A stretch of DNA of 64,000 nucleotides from JAJPKR01 sp050746125 (GCA_050746125.1 JBOGKX010000005.1:1-64000), one strand, 5' to 3'. Counted from the stretch's first letter, positions 1 to 9,260 are shown. Numbers and translations are program-made. The notes: generated by a model from the letters alone, not told the origin.

Positions 1-119
1 GGCTGGCGCCGGCCGCCGCCGCGGCGGCGCAAGGCTTCGGCCTGCGCGAGATCGACCTGGCGGAGCCAAGCCTGGAAACCGTTTTCATCCGCCTCACCGG
101 CCGCGAGCTGCGCGAATGA
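1..119 (+). CDS. ABC transporter ATP-binding protein, C-terminal end (partial)
   Basis: Only the last 38 codons are in the window; the reading frame starts at base 3. The tail AEPSLETVFIRLTGRELRE is the ending usual in ATPase subunits of ABC-2 drug/polysaccharide exporters (SLEdvFlxLTGrxLR). The stop overlaps the start of the permease gene in ATGA, so the two are translationally coupled and should form one exporter. No nucleotide-binding motif is visible because the rest lies upstream of the window. The substrate cannot be told. Confidence 0.85.
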   Translation, partial: LAPAAAAAAQGFGLREIDLAEPSLETVFIRLTGRELRE

Positions 120-943
120 ACTCTCCCGCCACTCTCCCCGCCTCCACTCCCGCACGCGCCATCGCCGCCTTTTGGGGCCTGCTGCTGCGCGATACCCGCG
201 TGCTGCGCCGCGACCTGATTTCGTTCGTGGTGCGCACCATCATGAACCCGCTGTTTTTCGTCTTCATCTTCACCGACGTGATGCCCAAGATCGGGCAGGG
301 GTTCAACGCCACGGGCACGAACGCGAACTTCGCCACGGTATTGGTACCGGGCCTGGTGGCGGTGGCCATTCTCTTTCAGGGCATCATGGCCGTTACCCTT
401 CCGCTCTCGATCGAACTGAGCGGCACGCACGAAATCGAAGACCGGCTGATGGCGCCGCTGCCGGTGGCTTGGGTCGCGTTCGAGAAGATTTTCTTCAGCA
501 TCTTCCAGTGCCTGATCGCCGCCGCGGTGGTCTTTCCGATGGTCTATTTCATTCCCGCCACGCCGGTGTACGTGCACGTGGCGAATTGGTGGCTGCTGAT
601 CGTGGTGATCGTGCTCTCGGGCGTCGCCTCGGGAGCGCTTGGCTTGGCACTGGGTACGTTGGTGAAGCCGCAGCAGATCGGCATGATCTTCGCGGTGCTG
701 GTCACGCCGCTGATCTTTTTGGGCTGCATTTATTACCCCTGGGCCTTGCTGGCGCCCGTACGCTGGCTGCAAATCCTCAGCTTGGCCAATCCGCTGGTGT
801 ACGTGAGCGAGGGGCTGCGGGAAGCCCTGACTCCGGCCGTGCCACACATGCCGGCCTGGGCATTTCTCAGCGCATTAGTGGTCTTCGCGGTGGCTTTCAC
901 CATTTGGGGCATCGCCGGGTTCAAGAAGCGGGTGATCGGCTAA
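116..943 (+). CDS. ABC-2 type transporter permease
   Basis: A 275-residue integral membrane protein with about six hydrophobic segments (roughly residues 40-60, 75-95, 120-145, 155-180, 190-215 and 245-265). The N-terminal sequence RDLISFVVRTIMNPLFFVFI and the central GTHEIEDRLMAPLPVAWVAFEK segment, given here only as landmarks, are typical of ABC-2 (DrrB/NodJ-like) permeases. Length is normal for the family. The start overlaps the stop of the ATPase gene by four bases. It should form the membrane channel of an exporter of drugs, lipids or polysaccharide; the substrate is unknown. Confidence 0.9.
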   Translation: MNSPATLPASTPARAIAAFWGLLLRDTRVLRRDLISFVVRTIMNPLFFVFIFTDVMPKIGQGFNATGTNANFATVLVPGLVAVAILFQGIMAVTLPLSIELSGTHEIEDRLMAPLPVAWVAFEKIFFSIFQCLIAAAVVFPMVYFIPATPVYVHVANWWLLIVVIVLSGVASGALGLALGTLVKPQQIGMIFAVLVTPLIFLGCIYYPWALLAPVRWLQILSLANPLVYVSEGLREALTPAVPHMPAWAFLSALVVFAVAFTIWGIAGFKKRVIG

Positions 944-992
944 AAGCCTGCCGCGAGCCAGCGCATGGCGCGCAAGCAGGCCGCGGATTAGG

Positions 993-1928
993 ATGCCAAC
1001 CATGGCAATCGCGATTGCGCCACTGCAACACGAGGATCTCGACGAGGCCGACCGCATTTTTCGCACGGCATTCGGGACCTTCCTGGGTCTGCCCGATCCA
1101 GCGTCTTTCGGGGGTGATGCGGCGTGGATCACCACGCGCTGGAAGGCCGATCCGGCAGCCACGCTCGGCGCCTTCGAGGACGGCACGCTCATCGGCTCCA
1201 ATTTCGCCGCGCAGTGGGGCAGTTTCGGGTTTTTCGGCCCACTCACCGTGCGTCCCGATCGCTGGAATCAGGGCATCGCGCAGCGCCTGCTCGAAGCCAC
1301 CATGGCGCTTTTCGAAAATCGGGGAACGCAGCAGATCGGCCTTTTTACCTTCGCGCACAGCCCCAAACACGTGGGCCTGTATCAAAGGTTCGGATTTTGG
1401 CCGGGGATGCTGACTGCAATCACGGTGAAAAAAGCGCCCGAGCGCCAAGCGGAAGCGGGCGAGTGGTCGCTACTCGCGGCGGACAGCGATCTGGAGAATT
1501 GCCGGGAGCTAACCGGCGGAATTTTTCCTGGTCTCGATCTGGAAAGAGAGGCACGCGCCCTGGCCGAGCAGCGACTCGGGGAGACGGTTCTGATCTGGGA
1601 GGGCGGGCGCTTGGCCGGCATGGCGATTTGCCACATCGGAGCGGCGAGCGAGGCAGGCAGCGGCGCCATGTACGTAAAGTTCGGTGCGGCGCGACCCGGC
1701 GCCGGCGCGGCGGCGCGCTTCGAACGCTTACTGGCGGCTTGCGAAGCGCTGGCCGTGGAGCGCGGCGCGGGACGAGTGATCGCCGGCGTCAACACGGCCC
1801 GCCACGATGCCTATCGCGCTCTGCTGCGGCAGGGCTTTCGCGCCGAATTCTTGGGCGTGGCCATGCAACGCCCCAATCAGCCCGGTTTCAACCGCCCCGA
1901 TTGCTTTGTCATCGACGACTGGCGCTGA
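993..1928 (+). CDS. GNAT-family N-acetyltransferase, probable tandem GNAT
   Basis: 311 residues. The N-terminal half (about 5-140) is a GNAT fold: the V-x-P-x-x-x-x-x-G-I-A-Q-x-L-L acetyl-CoA segment appears as LTVRPDRWNQGIAQRLLEA, followed by GLYQRFGFWPG, the usual last strand. The C-terminal half (about 160-311) repeats the pattern in weaker form (ARFERLLAACEALAVERGA, then AYRALLRQGFRAE), suggesting a double-GNAT protein with one degenerate domain. The substrate is unknown. It stands alone between the ABC genes and a convergent gene. ATG 1002 is an alternative start, because no clear Shine-Dalgarno distinguishes the two. Confidence 0.8.
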   Translation: MPTMAIAIAPLQHEDLDEADRIFRTAFGTFLGLPDPASFGGDAAWITTRWKADPAATLGAFEDGTLIGSNFAAQWGSFGFFGPLTVRPDRWNQGIAQRLLEATMALFENRGTQQIGLFTFAHSPKHVGLYQRFGFWPGMLTAITVKKAPERQAEAGEWSLLAADSDLENCRELTGGIFPGLDLEREARALAEQRLGETVLIWEGGRLAGMAICHIGAASEAGSGAMYVKFGAARPGAGAAARFERLLAACEALAVERGAGRVIAGVNTARHDAYRALLRQGFRAEFLGVAMQRPNQPGFNRPDCFVIDDWR

Positions 1929-1967
1929 AGCGCGGCGGCCGAAAGCCGCTCTTGGCGGCGCGGCAGT

Positions 1968-4900
1968 TTATTCGCCGCAGCCGCCGGTCGCGACCGGCGC
2001 GGCGAGGGCGGGATGGCCGGCGGCAGTCAGCAGCCGATTGAGCTCCGGCAGGCCATGGGCGTCGATTTCGGCCAGCTGCCGCTCCGCCGCGGCAATGCCA
2101 GCGCAGCTTTGATCGATGGCGGCCAAGGTGCTGCCGACCGGGCGCAAGTCGCCGAATTCGAGATCCTGCAAGCGGCGGCCGAGATCGCGATTGGCGGCGC
2201 CGAAGCCGCTGTCGCCGGTGCCGCGCCCGAGCGCCTCGGTTTTCTTGTCGAGAGACTGCTCCGCCGCCAGCAGCGCGGAATTGCCGGCAACCGCTTTCAT
2301 ATCCGCAGCCAGCTCGTCGCGGAAGCGGGCGATGGAGTAGTAGGCGTCATAGCTGGCGGCGAGCCCGGCCATAACCCTCTTTTCGGCCGCCAACTGCGCT
2401 TCAAGATCGGCCTGCGAAACCGGCACGCGCGGATCGTTCACAACCCGCAGCGGCCGAGAATACGTCCGGCCGTTCACGGTCAGGCGGACTTCATAAGTAC
2501 CCGGTATCGCCAGGGGGCCAACCGGCTGATGGCGCGGTGTCTTGCCTTTTATGGCGTGCCAGGTAAGGGTGTACTCGGTGTAGTCGAGCAATTGCCCGAA
2601 GTAGCTGTAGGTCAGCGCCTTGGGCCACGGATAGCGCAGATCCCAGACGAAGCGGTGCATGCCGGGCTCAGCGGAGAGCACGGCCGGCGGCTCGAGCCAA
2701 TACTCGGCCACATTGGGCAGCGAGGTATCGGGCGGCGGAGGAGTATTCGTGTACTGGCGAACCAACTGGCCGGCGGCATCGTAAATGTCGAGCGTCATCG
2801 GCCCCTGCGCAGGGGCTTTGAGGTAGTAATCGATGATTGCCCCCTCGGGCGGATTCTCTCCGGCGGGAATTTCCGGCGGCAGCGGCGTGTCGTGGTTATT
2901 CGACCAGCGCACGCGCATCGCGGTCTCAGGGCGGAACAAGTAGGCCCCGCCCGCCGCTTGCGCGGCGGCGATCTGGCGCAGCGGCGTGATGTCGTCGAGA
3001 ATCCACAGGGCGCGACCATAGGTGGAGATGGCGAGATCGTCGCCATGCACCGCGAGATCGCTGACCACGGTGTTGGGCAGATTGAGCTGGAGCGACTGCC
3101 AGTGGCCGCCCTTGTCGAACGAGACCCAGGCGCCCATCTCCGTTCCCGCAAAGAGCAGATCGGCGTCCTTGTCATCCTCGCGGATCGAGCGCGCGCGCAC
3201 GTCCCCGGGCAACCCGGTCACGATCGGCTGCCAATCGCGGCCGAAGTCGGTGGTGCGGAACAGCAGGGGGCGGCGGTCGCGGTAATCCGCGGCCGCGACG
3301 TAGGCCGTGCCGGCGTCATGATGCGATGCGTCGATGATTTCCACGGCGGTGGTGGCGCTCAGCTCGGGCGGCGAAACGTTTTGCCAGGTTTGGCCTCCAT
3401 CGCGGGTCAATTCGATCACGCCGTTGCTGCTGCCGGTCCAGATTTCCCCGGCGGCAACGGGCGAGGGCGCCAGGGACTCCAGCGCAGTGGGACGAACGCG
3501 CGCGCCCACGGCCGGCGCCGCCGAAGGGCCGGGCTTGGGCTGCGGACGCGCGGTGAGATCCGGGCTGAGAGTGCGCCAATGCGCGCCGCCATCGCTGGTG
3601 GCGAGCACGTATTGCGCGCCCAAATAGAGCGTGTGGGGATCTTGCGGCGAAAAGACTAGCGGCGGCTGGCCGCTAAAGCGATCCTTGCCATGCGGCGTAT
3701 AGACCACCGCCACCTGCCCGGTCTCGCGATCGAAGCGGCGCGTGACGTGGTACCAGCCCTGGGTGTAGATCCAGCGCGGATTGAGCGGATCGACGACGAT
3801 GTAGCCGGCCTCGAAGCCGCCCACCGGATACCAGTCGCGATAGCCGATGTCGCCATAATCGCTGCGGCTGCGCACGCCGGCGGTGCCGCTATCCTGCTGC
3901 GGTCCATAGACCCAATAGGGAAACTGATTGTCGGTCGAGATGCGGTAGAACTGCCCGTTCGGCAAGTTGAACCACGGCGTCCAAGTTTGGCCGCCATCCA
4001 CCGTGATGGTGGGACCCTGGTCGACGCCGGCGATCATGCGGCGCGGGTTGGAGGGATCGATCCACAAGGCGCGATAGTCATCGCCGCCGGGCGCGCCTTT
4101 GTAGGCGCGGAAACTGCGCCCGCCGTCGAGCGAGCGGTAGAGCGCGGTACCCATCAAATAGACGACATCGGGGTTTTGCGGATCCACGTAGATGCGGCCG
4201 CCGGCGCTGAGGATTTGATGCGTGCCCAGGCGCCACGTCTTGCCGCCGTCATCGGAGCGGTAGATCCCTTGCGCGTCGCGGCCGGAGCCTTGCAACTCCG
4301 CGTAAACGACCTTGCCGTGCGTGCCGGCGGCGACGGCAATGGTGGCGCCGCGCAGACGCTTGGGAAGGCCGGTCTGCGGCAGCGGCTTCCAGCTTTTGCC
4401 TTCGTCGGTGGACTTATAAAGGATCGGCTTGGGCGGAGGCGCGTTGGCCGCGCGCGGCCCGAAGCCGCGTTCGCCGGCAAAGGCGGCATAGACTACTTTC
4501 GGGTCGCGATAATCCCAGGCAAGATTTTCGACGCCGCTCCGCGCGTCCACGAAAAGCGTGTGTTGCCAGGTGCGTCCTCCGTCGCTCGAGCGGTAAACGC
4601 CGCGCGCTTGGCTGGATTGCGAAGGCCCGAAGGCGCGCGGCCCCAGCGCCCCGGCGAGAACTATCTTGGGGTTGCGAGGATCAACGAGCAGGGCGGGGAT
4701 GTTTTGCGTATCGTCGAGGCCGATCTTCTTCCAGCTGCGGCCGCCGTCGGTGGATTTGAACATGCCCTCGCCGGGCGTGAACGACCAGCCGGTGGGATCG
4801 CCGGTGCCGACGTAGACGATCGCGGGATTCGAAGCCGCCACCGCCACCGATCCGACGGCGGGCACGTGCTCTTGATCGAAGATCGGGAACCAGACCGTGC

Positions 4901-5141
4901 CGCCGTCGCTGGTCTTCCAGACGCCGCCCTCGGGCAGGCCCAAATAGTAGGTGGTCGGATCTCCGGGAACGCCGGCCACGGCATAGACATTGCCGGCGCG
5001 GTACGGCCCGATTAGCCGCCAGCGCATGGCTTGATAGAAGCTGGGGGGCACCTGCTGGCCGGCGAGGCGGGGCAAGGCGCCGAGGGCGCAGCTAGCGGCC
5101 AGCAGCAGGGCGGCGAATAAAATATGCGGGCGGCGGGTCAT
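1968..5141 (-). CDS. Secreted sortilin/VPS10-like BNR-repeat beta-propeller protein
   Basis: 1057 residues from ATG 5141. The frame is open further upstream, but this ATG has GGAGG seven bases before it and begins a classical signal peptide (MTRRPHILFAALLLAASCALG). The body carries many Asp-box/BNR motifs of the type S-x-D-G-G-x-x-W (TSDGGTVWF, STDGGRSWKK, SSDGGRTWQH, SDDGGKTWRL, SLDGGRSF, TRDGGQTWQN), diagnostic of sortilin/Vps10 or exo-alpha-sialidase-type propellers. These are often annotated 'glycosyl hydrolase' in Acidobacteria and Bacteroidota, but no catalytic set is visible. A C-terminal beta-sandwich-like region follows (about 780-900), then a short helical tail. It probably acts outside the cytoplasmic membrane; the ligand is unknown. 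Confidence 0.88.
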   Translation of the reverse strand: MTRRPHILFAALLLAASCALGALPRLAGQQVPPSFYQAMRWRLIGPYRAGNVYAVAGVPGDPTTYYLGLPEGGVWKTSDGGTVWFPIFDQEHVPAVGSVAVAASNPAIVYVGTGDPTGWSFTPGEGMFKSTDGGRSWKKIGLDDTQNIPALLVDPRNPKIVLAGALGPRAFGPSQSSQARGVYRSSDGGRTWQHTLFVDARSGVENLAWDYRDPKVVYAAFAGERGFGPRAANAPPPKPILYKSTDEGKSWKPLPQTGLPKRLRGATIAVAAGTHGKVVYAELQGSGRDAQGIYRSDDGGKTWRLGTHQILSAGGRIYVDPQNPDVVYLMGTALYRSLDGGRSFRAYKGAPGGDDYRALWIDPSNPRRMIAGVDQGPTITVDGGQTWTPWFNLPNGQFYRISTDNQFPYWVYGPQQDSGTAGVRSRSDYGDIGYRDWYPVGGFEAGYIVVDPLNPRWIYTQGWYHVTRRFDRETGQVAVVYTPHGKDRFSGQPPLVFSPQDPHTLYLGAQYVLATSDGGAHWRTLSPDLTARPQPKPGPSAAPAVGARVRPTALESLAPSPVAAGEIWTGSSNGVIELTRDGGQTWQNVSPPELSATTAVEIIDASHHDAGTAYVAAADYRDRRPLLFRTTDFGRDWQPIVTGLPGDVRARSIREDDKDADLLFAGTEMGAWVSFDKGGHWQSLQLNLPNTVVSDLAVHGDDLAISTYGRALWILDDITPLRQIAAAQAAGGAYLFRPETAMRVRWSNNHDTPLPPEIPAGENPPEGAIIDYYLKAPAQGPMTLDIYDAAGQLVRQYTNTPPPPDTSLPNVAEYWLEPPAVLSAEPGMHRFVWDLRYPWPKALTYSYFGQLLDYTEYTLTWHAIKGKTPRHQPVGPLAIPGTYEVRLTVNGRTYSRPLRVVNDPRVPVSQADLEAQLAAEKRVMAGLAASYDAYYSIARFRDELAADMKAVAGNSALLAAEQSLDKKTEALGRGTGDSGFGAANRDLGRRLQDLEFGDLRPVGSTLAAIDQSCAGIAAAERQLAEIDAHGLPELNRLLTAAGHPALAAPVATGGCGE

Positions 5142-5261
5142 GGGCAAACCTCCGGCACGGCGCTGGGAGAAAGGGAAGCTTACCATTACGCGGCGCGGCA
5201 ACGATAATGCGGCCGCGGATGCGGGTGGGCCGGCACCGCGGGCTGAGGCGGCGCAGCGTGC

Positions 5262-5267
5262 TACATT
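5262..5267 (+). promoter_or_regulatory. -10 hexamer of a probable leaderless promoter (phosphatase gene)
   Basis: TACATT ends six bases before ATG 5274. There is no Shine-Dalgarno between it and the ATG. Transcription would begin at or beside the start codon. It is one of nine such arrangements in this window. Confidence 0.6.
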
Positions 5268-5273
5268 GCCGGC

Positions 5274-6917
5274 ATGCGACGGACCTTGCTCCTGCCGGCG
5301 ATAATCGCTTTGGCCGCCCTGATGGCGGCCGCCGCGCCAACTCCGCGACCGCGCCTGATCGTGGTGATTTCGGTCGATCAGATGCGCTACGACTATCTGC
5401 CGCGCTTCGCTGAATATGAAAACGGCGGCTTGCATTATTTGACCAGCGAAGGCGCGGATTTCACTCACGCCAACTATCGCCATATCCCCACCGAAACGTG
5501 TCCCGGGCACTCGATCATCCTGAGCGGACGCGACCCCGAGCACACCGGCATCGTCGGCAACAGCTGGTACGATGCGGCGACCGGGCATGCGCTTTATTGC
5601 GTGGCCGACCCAGCCAGTCCGCTGCTCGATCCGGCGGGAGGCAACGGCCCCGGCGTTTCGCCCCGCAACTTCGCCGGCCTGGGCTTTGGCGATCAACTGC
5701 AAGCGGCGCTGCCGGGTGCGCGCGTGTTTTCGATCTCGCTCAAGGATCGCGCCGCGGTGATGCTGGGCGGCAAGCATCCCGCGGGCGGCGCGTTTTGGTT
5801 CTCGCAGGCGGACGGCAACTTCATTTCCAGCCACTATTACTTCTCGCGCCTGCCCGAATGGGCGCGGCAATTCGACGCCAGCCATCCTGCCGACGCCTAC
5901 GCCGGCCGGGTTTGGAACTTACTGCTGGGCACGAGCTCTCCCGCCTATGGCGCCGACCGCGCCCGCTTCCCGCATCAGCTACCGGCCGCGGCCGGCCCAG
6001 CGCTGTACAGCGCGGTGTTCGGCTCGCCTTTCGGTGACGAGCTGTTGGAGCGTTTCGCCGAAGCGCTGATCGCCGCGAACGACTTGGGACAGGGAACGCA
6101 AACCGACCTGCTGGCCATCAGCTTTTCCTCGAATGACGCGGTGGGCCACGCTTATGGTCCCGACAGCGCCGAAATCGCCGACGAACAGATTCGCCTGGAC
6201 CGCACGCTCGGCAAATTGGTCGCCTACGTGAATGGCCGCCTGGGCGCCGCGCACGTGCTCTGGGCGCTCAGCGCCGATCACGGCGTGCAGCCTGCGCCGG
6301 AGGAGGAGCAGGCGCTGCGCCACAATCCTGCCGCGCGGCGCGTCGCTCCGCGGCAAATCGAGGCAGCGGCGGCTCGATTTCTGGACTCGGTCTTTCATCA
6401 GCCGGCCGATTTTCGCTGGTTTGCGATGATCGGCGACGACCAGATCTGGTTCAATCGCGCCAATCTCGCCGCGCATCGGATCGACCTGGCCGCCGCCCGG
6501 CAGGCGCTGGAGCGGGCGCGGGTGGATGGCATTTCCGGTTTCTACGACGGCATCCGCCCGGCCGCCGCCCCCGCCTGGCTGCGGCCTTTTCTGCGCAACA
6601 GCTACTTCGCGGGCCGCAGCGGGGACGTCTATTACATCCCGCGGCGATGGACGCTTCTATCGGCGGCGCATCCCGGCACCGGTGGACCGTTCCCGACCTC
6701 GCACGGCACGCCCTACTCCTACGACACCCACGTTCCCTTTTTGATCGCCGGCTCCGGTGTGCGGGCGCGGCACATTGCCGCGCCGGTGCACGTCATCGAC
6801 CTGGCGCCGACGCTGGCGCGGCTGATCGGCATTCCCTGGCATAGCGACCAGCCGAACGCGGTCGCCCGCCTGCGCCCGGCCTCGCCGTCGCGCGCGGCTA
6901 GGGCCCCAGCACGGTAA
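5274..6917 (+). CDS. Secreted alkaline phosphatase/phosphodiesterase superfamily protein (PafA-like)
   Basis: 547 residues with an N-terminal signal peptide (about 1-21). The alkaline phosphatase superfamily metal site is visible: D35 in VISVDQMR, the nucleophile loop PTETCPGHS with Thr75, the D/H pair in SFSSNDAVGHAYGPDS, the DH pair in SADHGVQPAPEE, and a late His in TSHGTPYS. A threonine nucleophile and this loop are as in the periplasmic phosphate-irrepressible phosphatase PafA and nucleotide pyrophosphatases. It likely hydrolyses phosphomonoesters or diesters in the periplasm. The 3' end overlaps the convergent lipid-kinase gene by 20 bases. Confidence 0.87.
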   Translation: MRRTLLLPAIIALAALMAAAAPTPRPRLIVVISVDQMRYDYLPRFAEYENGGLHYLTSEGADFTHANYRHIPTETCPGHSIILSGRDPEHTGIVGNSWYDAATGHALYCVADPASPLLDPAGGNGPGVSPRNFAGLGFGDQLQAALPGARVFSISLKDRAAVMLGGKHPAGGAFWFSQADGNFISSHYYFSRLPEWARQFDASHPADAYAGRVWNLLLGTSSPAYGADRARFPHQLPAAAGPALYSAVFGSPFGDELLERFAEALIAANDLGQGTQTDLLAISFSSNDAVGHAYGPDSAEIADEQIRLDRTLGKLVAYVNGRLGAAHVLWALSADHGVQPAPEEEQALRHNPAARRVAPRQIEAAAARFLDSVFHQPADFRWFAMIGDDQIWFNRANLAAHRIDLAAARQALERARVDGISGFYDGIRPAAAPAWLRPFLRNSYFAGRSGDVYYIPRRWTLLSAAHPGTGGPFPTSHGTPYSYDTHVPFLIAGSGVRARHIAAPVHVIDLAPTLARLIGIPWHSDQPNAVARLRPASPSRAARAPAR

Positions 6918-7782
6918 GCGCGGCAGGCAGGATCTCGACTTCAAGGGGAGCAAAGCCGGCCGCCTCGCCATCCAATTGCACTGGCGCGGCGCCCGCGATG
7001 CGCGCGCGGCGCAGCGGCTCGAGGCTCACTCCCGGCGCGTGCCGGATCGCACTGGCGAGGAAGAGCGCCAGTTGCAACGCCAGGCGCGGCGCGCGTCCAT
7101 GGCAAAGCAGCAAATACGGCGCGCCCGCCATGCGCGGCGGATAAAGCGCGAAGGGTCCGGCATAGTGGCGCGTCAACGTGCAGAGCGCCAGAGTGGCTGG
7201 AACGCCACCGCGGCGCGCGCCGTCGTCGCTTACGGTAAGCACGGGAAACCCGTAACGAGGGATTTGCCGCAGCGCTTCGCCGACAAAGGCCGCCACGCCA
7301 TATCGCCGCTTGGCCGCGCGAGAAACGCGATGGATCACCTGGGCATCGAAGCCGCAACTGGCAAAACAAACGAAATGCCGCTGCTGGCCGCTGGAAAAAC
7401 GAACAAGGCCCAGGGGAACCGGCCGCAGGCGGCCGGCAAGCAAGGTCTGCGCTGCCGGCACCGGGTCCAGGGGCAGGCCTAAATCGCGGGCGAAGACATT
7501 GGCGGTGCCGAAGGGAAGCACGGCGACGGCCGCGCGGGGCGGGCCGCCGTCGGCGGCGAGTTCGCCGGCGATCTCCGACAGCGTGCCATCCCCGCCGCAG
7601 GCAACGAGCAACTCGCAGCCAGCGGCGATGCCCTGGCGCGCGGCGGCGCGCGCACCCATCTCTGGATTGGTGGCGGCCTGCTCGACGCTCCATCCAGCCG
7701 CGCACCAAAGCCGGCGGACGGATTCCAAGCGGGCTTCGCTGGCCCGGCCGGCAATCGGATTAAAGATCAATAGCGCGCGCAT
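6898..7782 (-). CDS. Diacylglycerol kinase-family (YegS/BmrU-like) lipid kinase
   Basis: 294 residues starting at MRALLIFNPIAG. The NPxAG motif followed by GGDGTLSEIAG (about 60-70) is the signature of the DAGK catalytic domain, and PFGTANVFARDLGLP is the usual third motif. The C-terminal half is the beta-sandwich domain of the YegS family, ending in a typical LDGEAAGF segment. It should phosphorylate diacylglycerol, sphingoid bases or another lipid with ATP. The frame is open 57 bases upstream, but homologues begin at this ATG. The gene is divergent from the FNT gene, with only 35 bases between the starts. Confidence 0.88.
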   Translation of the reverse strand: MRALLIFNPIAGRASEARLESVRRLWCAAGWSVEQAATNPEMGARAAARQGIAAGCELLVACGGDGTLSEIAGELAADGGPPRAAVAVLPFGTANVFARDLGLPLDPVPAAQTLLAGRLRPVPLGLVRFSSGQQRHFVCFASCGFDAQVIHRVSRAAKRRYGVAAFVGEALRQIPRYGFPVLTVSDDGARRGGVPATLALCTLTRHYAGPFALYPPRMAGAPYLLLCHGRAPRLALQLALFLASAIRHAPGVSLEPLRRARIAGAAPVQLDGEAAGFAPLEVEILPAALTVLGP

Positions 7783-7817
7783 TGAAGCGCCACGCCCGGC
7801 GCATCTTAAGGCTGAAG

Positions 7818-8669
7818 ATGGCCGAGGAGCAGCGACCACCCGTGTTGCCCGAGAGCGGCGGGCTCTCGGAGATAGTACAGGAGACGCAGCGGCTCAGCGC
7901 GCGCGAGATCCTGATCGCGGTCTGCGATTCCGCGCGCGACGAGCTGTTGCGCCCGCCTTTGGGATTGGGCCTCTCGGCGCTGGCCGGAGGCCTGACCATC
8001 GGGCTGAGCGCGTTGGCCGTAGCCCTCATGCAGGCGCAGTTCAACGGCGGAAGCGCGCACCTGCTCGTGGCGGCGATCTATCCCCTCGGGTTCATCGCCG
8101 TGATCATCGGCCGGGCGCAGTTCTTCACCGAAAACACGCTTTACCCGGTTGTGCTCGCGCTGAGCGAGCGCGGCCACGTGCGGCACATGCTTTGGTTCTG
8201 GGGCCTGATCCTGGCGGGCAATTTGCTGGGCGCGCTTCTGTTCTCGCTCCTCGTCATCGACACTCACGCGGTGCCGGCGGCGATTCGCGGCACCTTGGCC
8301 GCCCTCGGCCAACATGCCACGCTGGGCGGTTTTGGCCACATCTTCTGGAGCGGCGTCATCGGCGGCTGGCTGATGGCGCTGGTGGCCTGGGTGGTAAGCG
8401 CCAGCCATTGGACCACCGGGCAAGTGATCATGACCTGGCTGCTGACCTTCCTGATCGGGCTGGGCAGTTTCGTCCACTGCGTCGCCACCAGCGCGGAGAT
8501 CCTCTGCGCGGTGGTGGCAGGCGTGACGCCGGCTTCCATTTACTTTGCCTGGCTGCTGCCGGCGGTGCTGGGCAATCTTGCCGGCGGCGTGGTGATTGTC
8601 AGCTTGCTCAACTATGGACAGGTGCGCGGGGGCGGCTCGTGGCGGCAGCGGGCGCCACGCCAGGCCTAG
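7818..8669 (+). CDS. Formate/nitrite transporter (FNT) family channel
   Basis: 283 residues from ATG 7818, which has AAGG about eight bases upstream. A TTG 36 bases earlier is in frame but is less likely. Six hydrophobic segments follow a soluble N-terminus. Family hallmarks include the amphipathic SAREILIAVCDSARDELLRPP stretch, FFTENTLYPVV (as in FNT proteins related to FocA/NirC) and LGSFVHCVATSAEI near TM5. FNT channels pass formate, nitrite or small acids, so nitrite is a reasonable guess given the nitrate-respiration operon elsewhere in the window, but the sequence alone does not decide. Its TAG stop shares CTAG with the convergent ruvA stop. Confidence 0.85.
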   Translation: MAEEQRPPVLPESGGLSEIVQETQRLSAREILIAVCDSARDELLRPPLGLGLSALAGGLTIGLSALAVALMQAQFNGGSAHLLVAAIYPLGFIAVIIGRAQFFTENTLYPVVLALSERGHVRHMLWFWGLILAGNLLGALLFSLLVIDTHAVPAAIRGTLAALGQHATLGGFGHIFWSGVIGGWLMALVAWVVSASHWTTGQVIMTWLLTFLIGLGSFVHCVATSAEILCAVVAGVTPASIYFAWLLPAVLGNLAGGVVIVSLLNYGQVRGGGSWRQRAPRQA

Positions 8670-9253
8670 CCGCCGCCGATGATTTGCAGGCAGTGCTTGA
8701 AGAGCTCCTCAAAGCTGACGCTGGAAGCACCGCCAGCCTGGGCCAAGGCCTTCTCGGCCAGGCCGCGGGCATAGCCGAGATTTATCAAGGCGGAGAGGAC
8801 TTCCGCCGAGGCGGGTAAAGGAGCGGTCGATTCCGCCGGCGCCGTCACCAGCCCGCCCAGCTTGTCGCGCAAGTCCACGCAAATGCGCTCGGCAGTTTTC
8901 TTGCCCACGCCGGGGATGGCCGTCAATCGGGCAAGATCGGACCCGCTAATCGCTGCGGCCAAATCGGGCGCGGGCACACCGGACAGCACGGCCAGGGCCA
9001 GCTTGGGGCCGACTCCATTCACCGCCAGGAGCTTTTCGAACAGCGCCTTCTCGAGCGGACTGGCGAATCCGAAAAGCTGGAGGGCGTCTTCCCGTACGTG
9101 GGTGTGAACCAACAAGGCGGCGGCTTGTCCGGGCGCCGGAATGCGGCTGAAAGTGCTCACCGGGATAAAAAGCTCGTAGCCGACTCCCTGCACCTCGAGC
9201 ACGACGCGCCCTGGGGCGCGTTCGCGAACCTGGCCGCTGAGATAAGCGATCAT
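8666..9253 (-). CDS. ruvA: Holliday junction branch migration complex subunit RuvA
   Basis: 195 residues, normal length. The N-terminal OB domain (MIAYLSGQVRERAPGRVVLE, then GVGYELFIP) is followed by two helix-hairpin-helix motifs (FEKLLAVNGVGPKLALAVL and LTAIPGVGKKTAERI) and a C-terminal UBA-like domain that contacts RuvB (SALINLGYARGLAEKAL). RuvA tetramers bind Holliday junctions and load RuvB. It lies seven bases behind mqnA in the same direction, so the two are probably co-transcribed. ruvB and ruvC are not in the window. Confidence 0.95.
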   Translation of the reverse strand: MIAYLSGQVRERAPGRVVLEVQGVGYELFIPVSTFSRIPAPGQAAALLVHTHVREDALQLFGFASPLEKALFEKLLAVNGVGPKLALAVLSGVPAPDLAAAISGSDLARLTAIPGVGKKTAERICVDLRDKLGGLVTAPAESTAPLPASAEVLSALINLGYARGLAEKALAQAGGASSVSFEELFKHCLQIIGGG

Positions 9254-9260
9254 CGCCGCT

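Noticed and set aside
2013..3659. Long open frame on the plus strand opposite the beta-propeller gene
   Set aside because: It lies wholly opposite a well-supported coding sequence. The translation is Arg/Gly/Ala-rich with no motif, the usual shadow in GC-rich DNA.
5142..5885. Upstream extension of the beta-propeller gene to 5885
   Set aside because: It would overlap the divergent phosphatase gene, and the signal peptide begins at 5141 behind a GGAGG.
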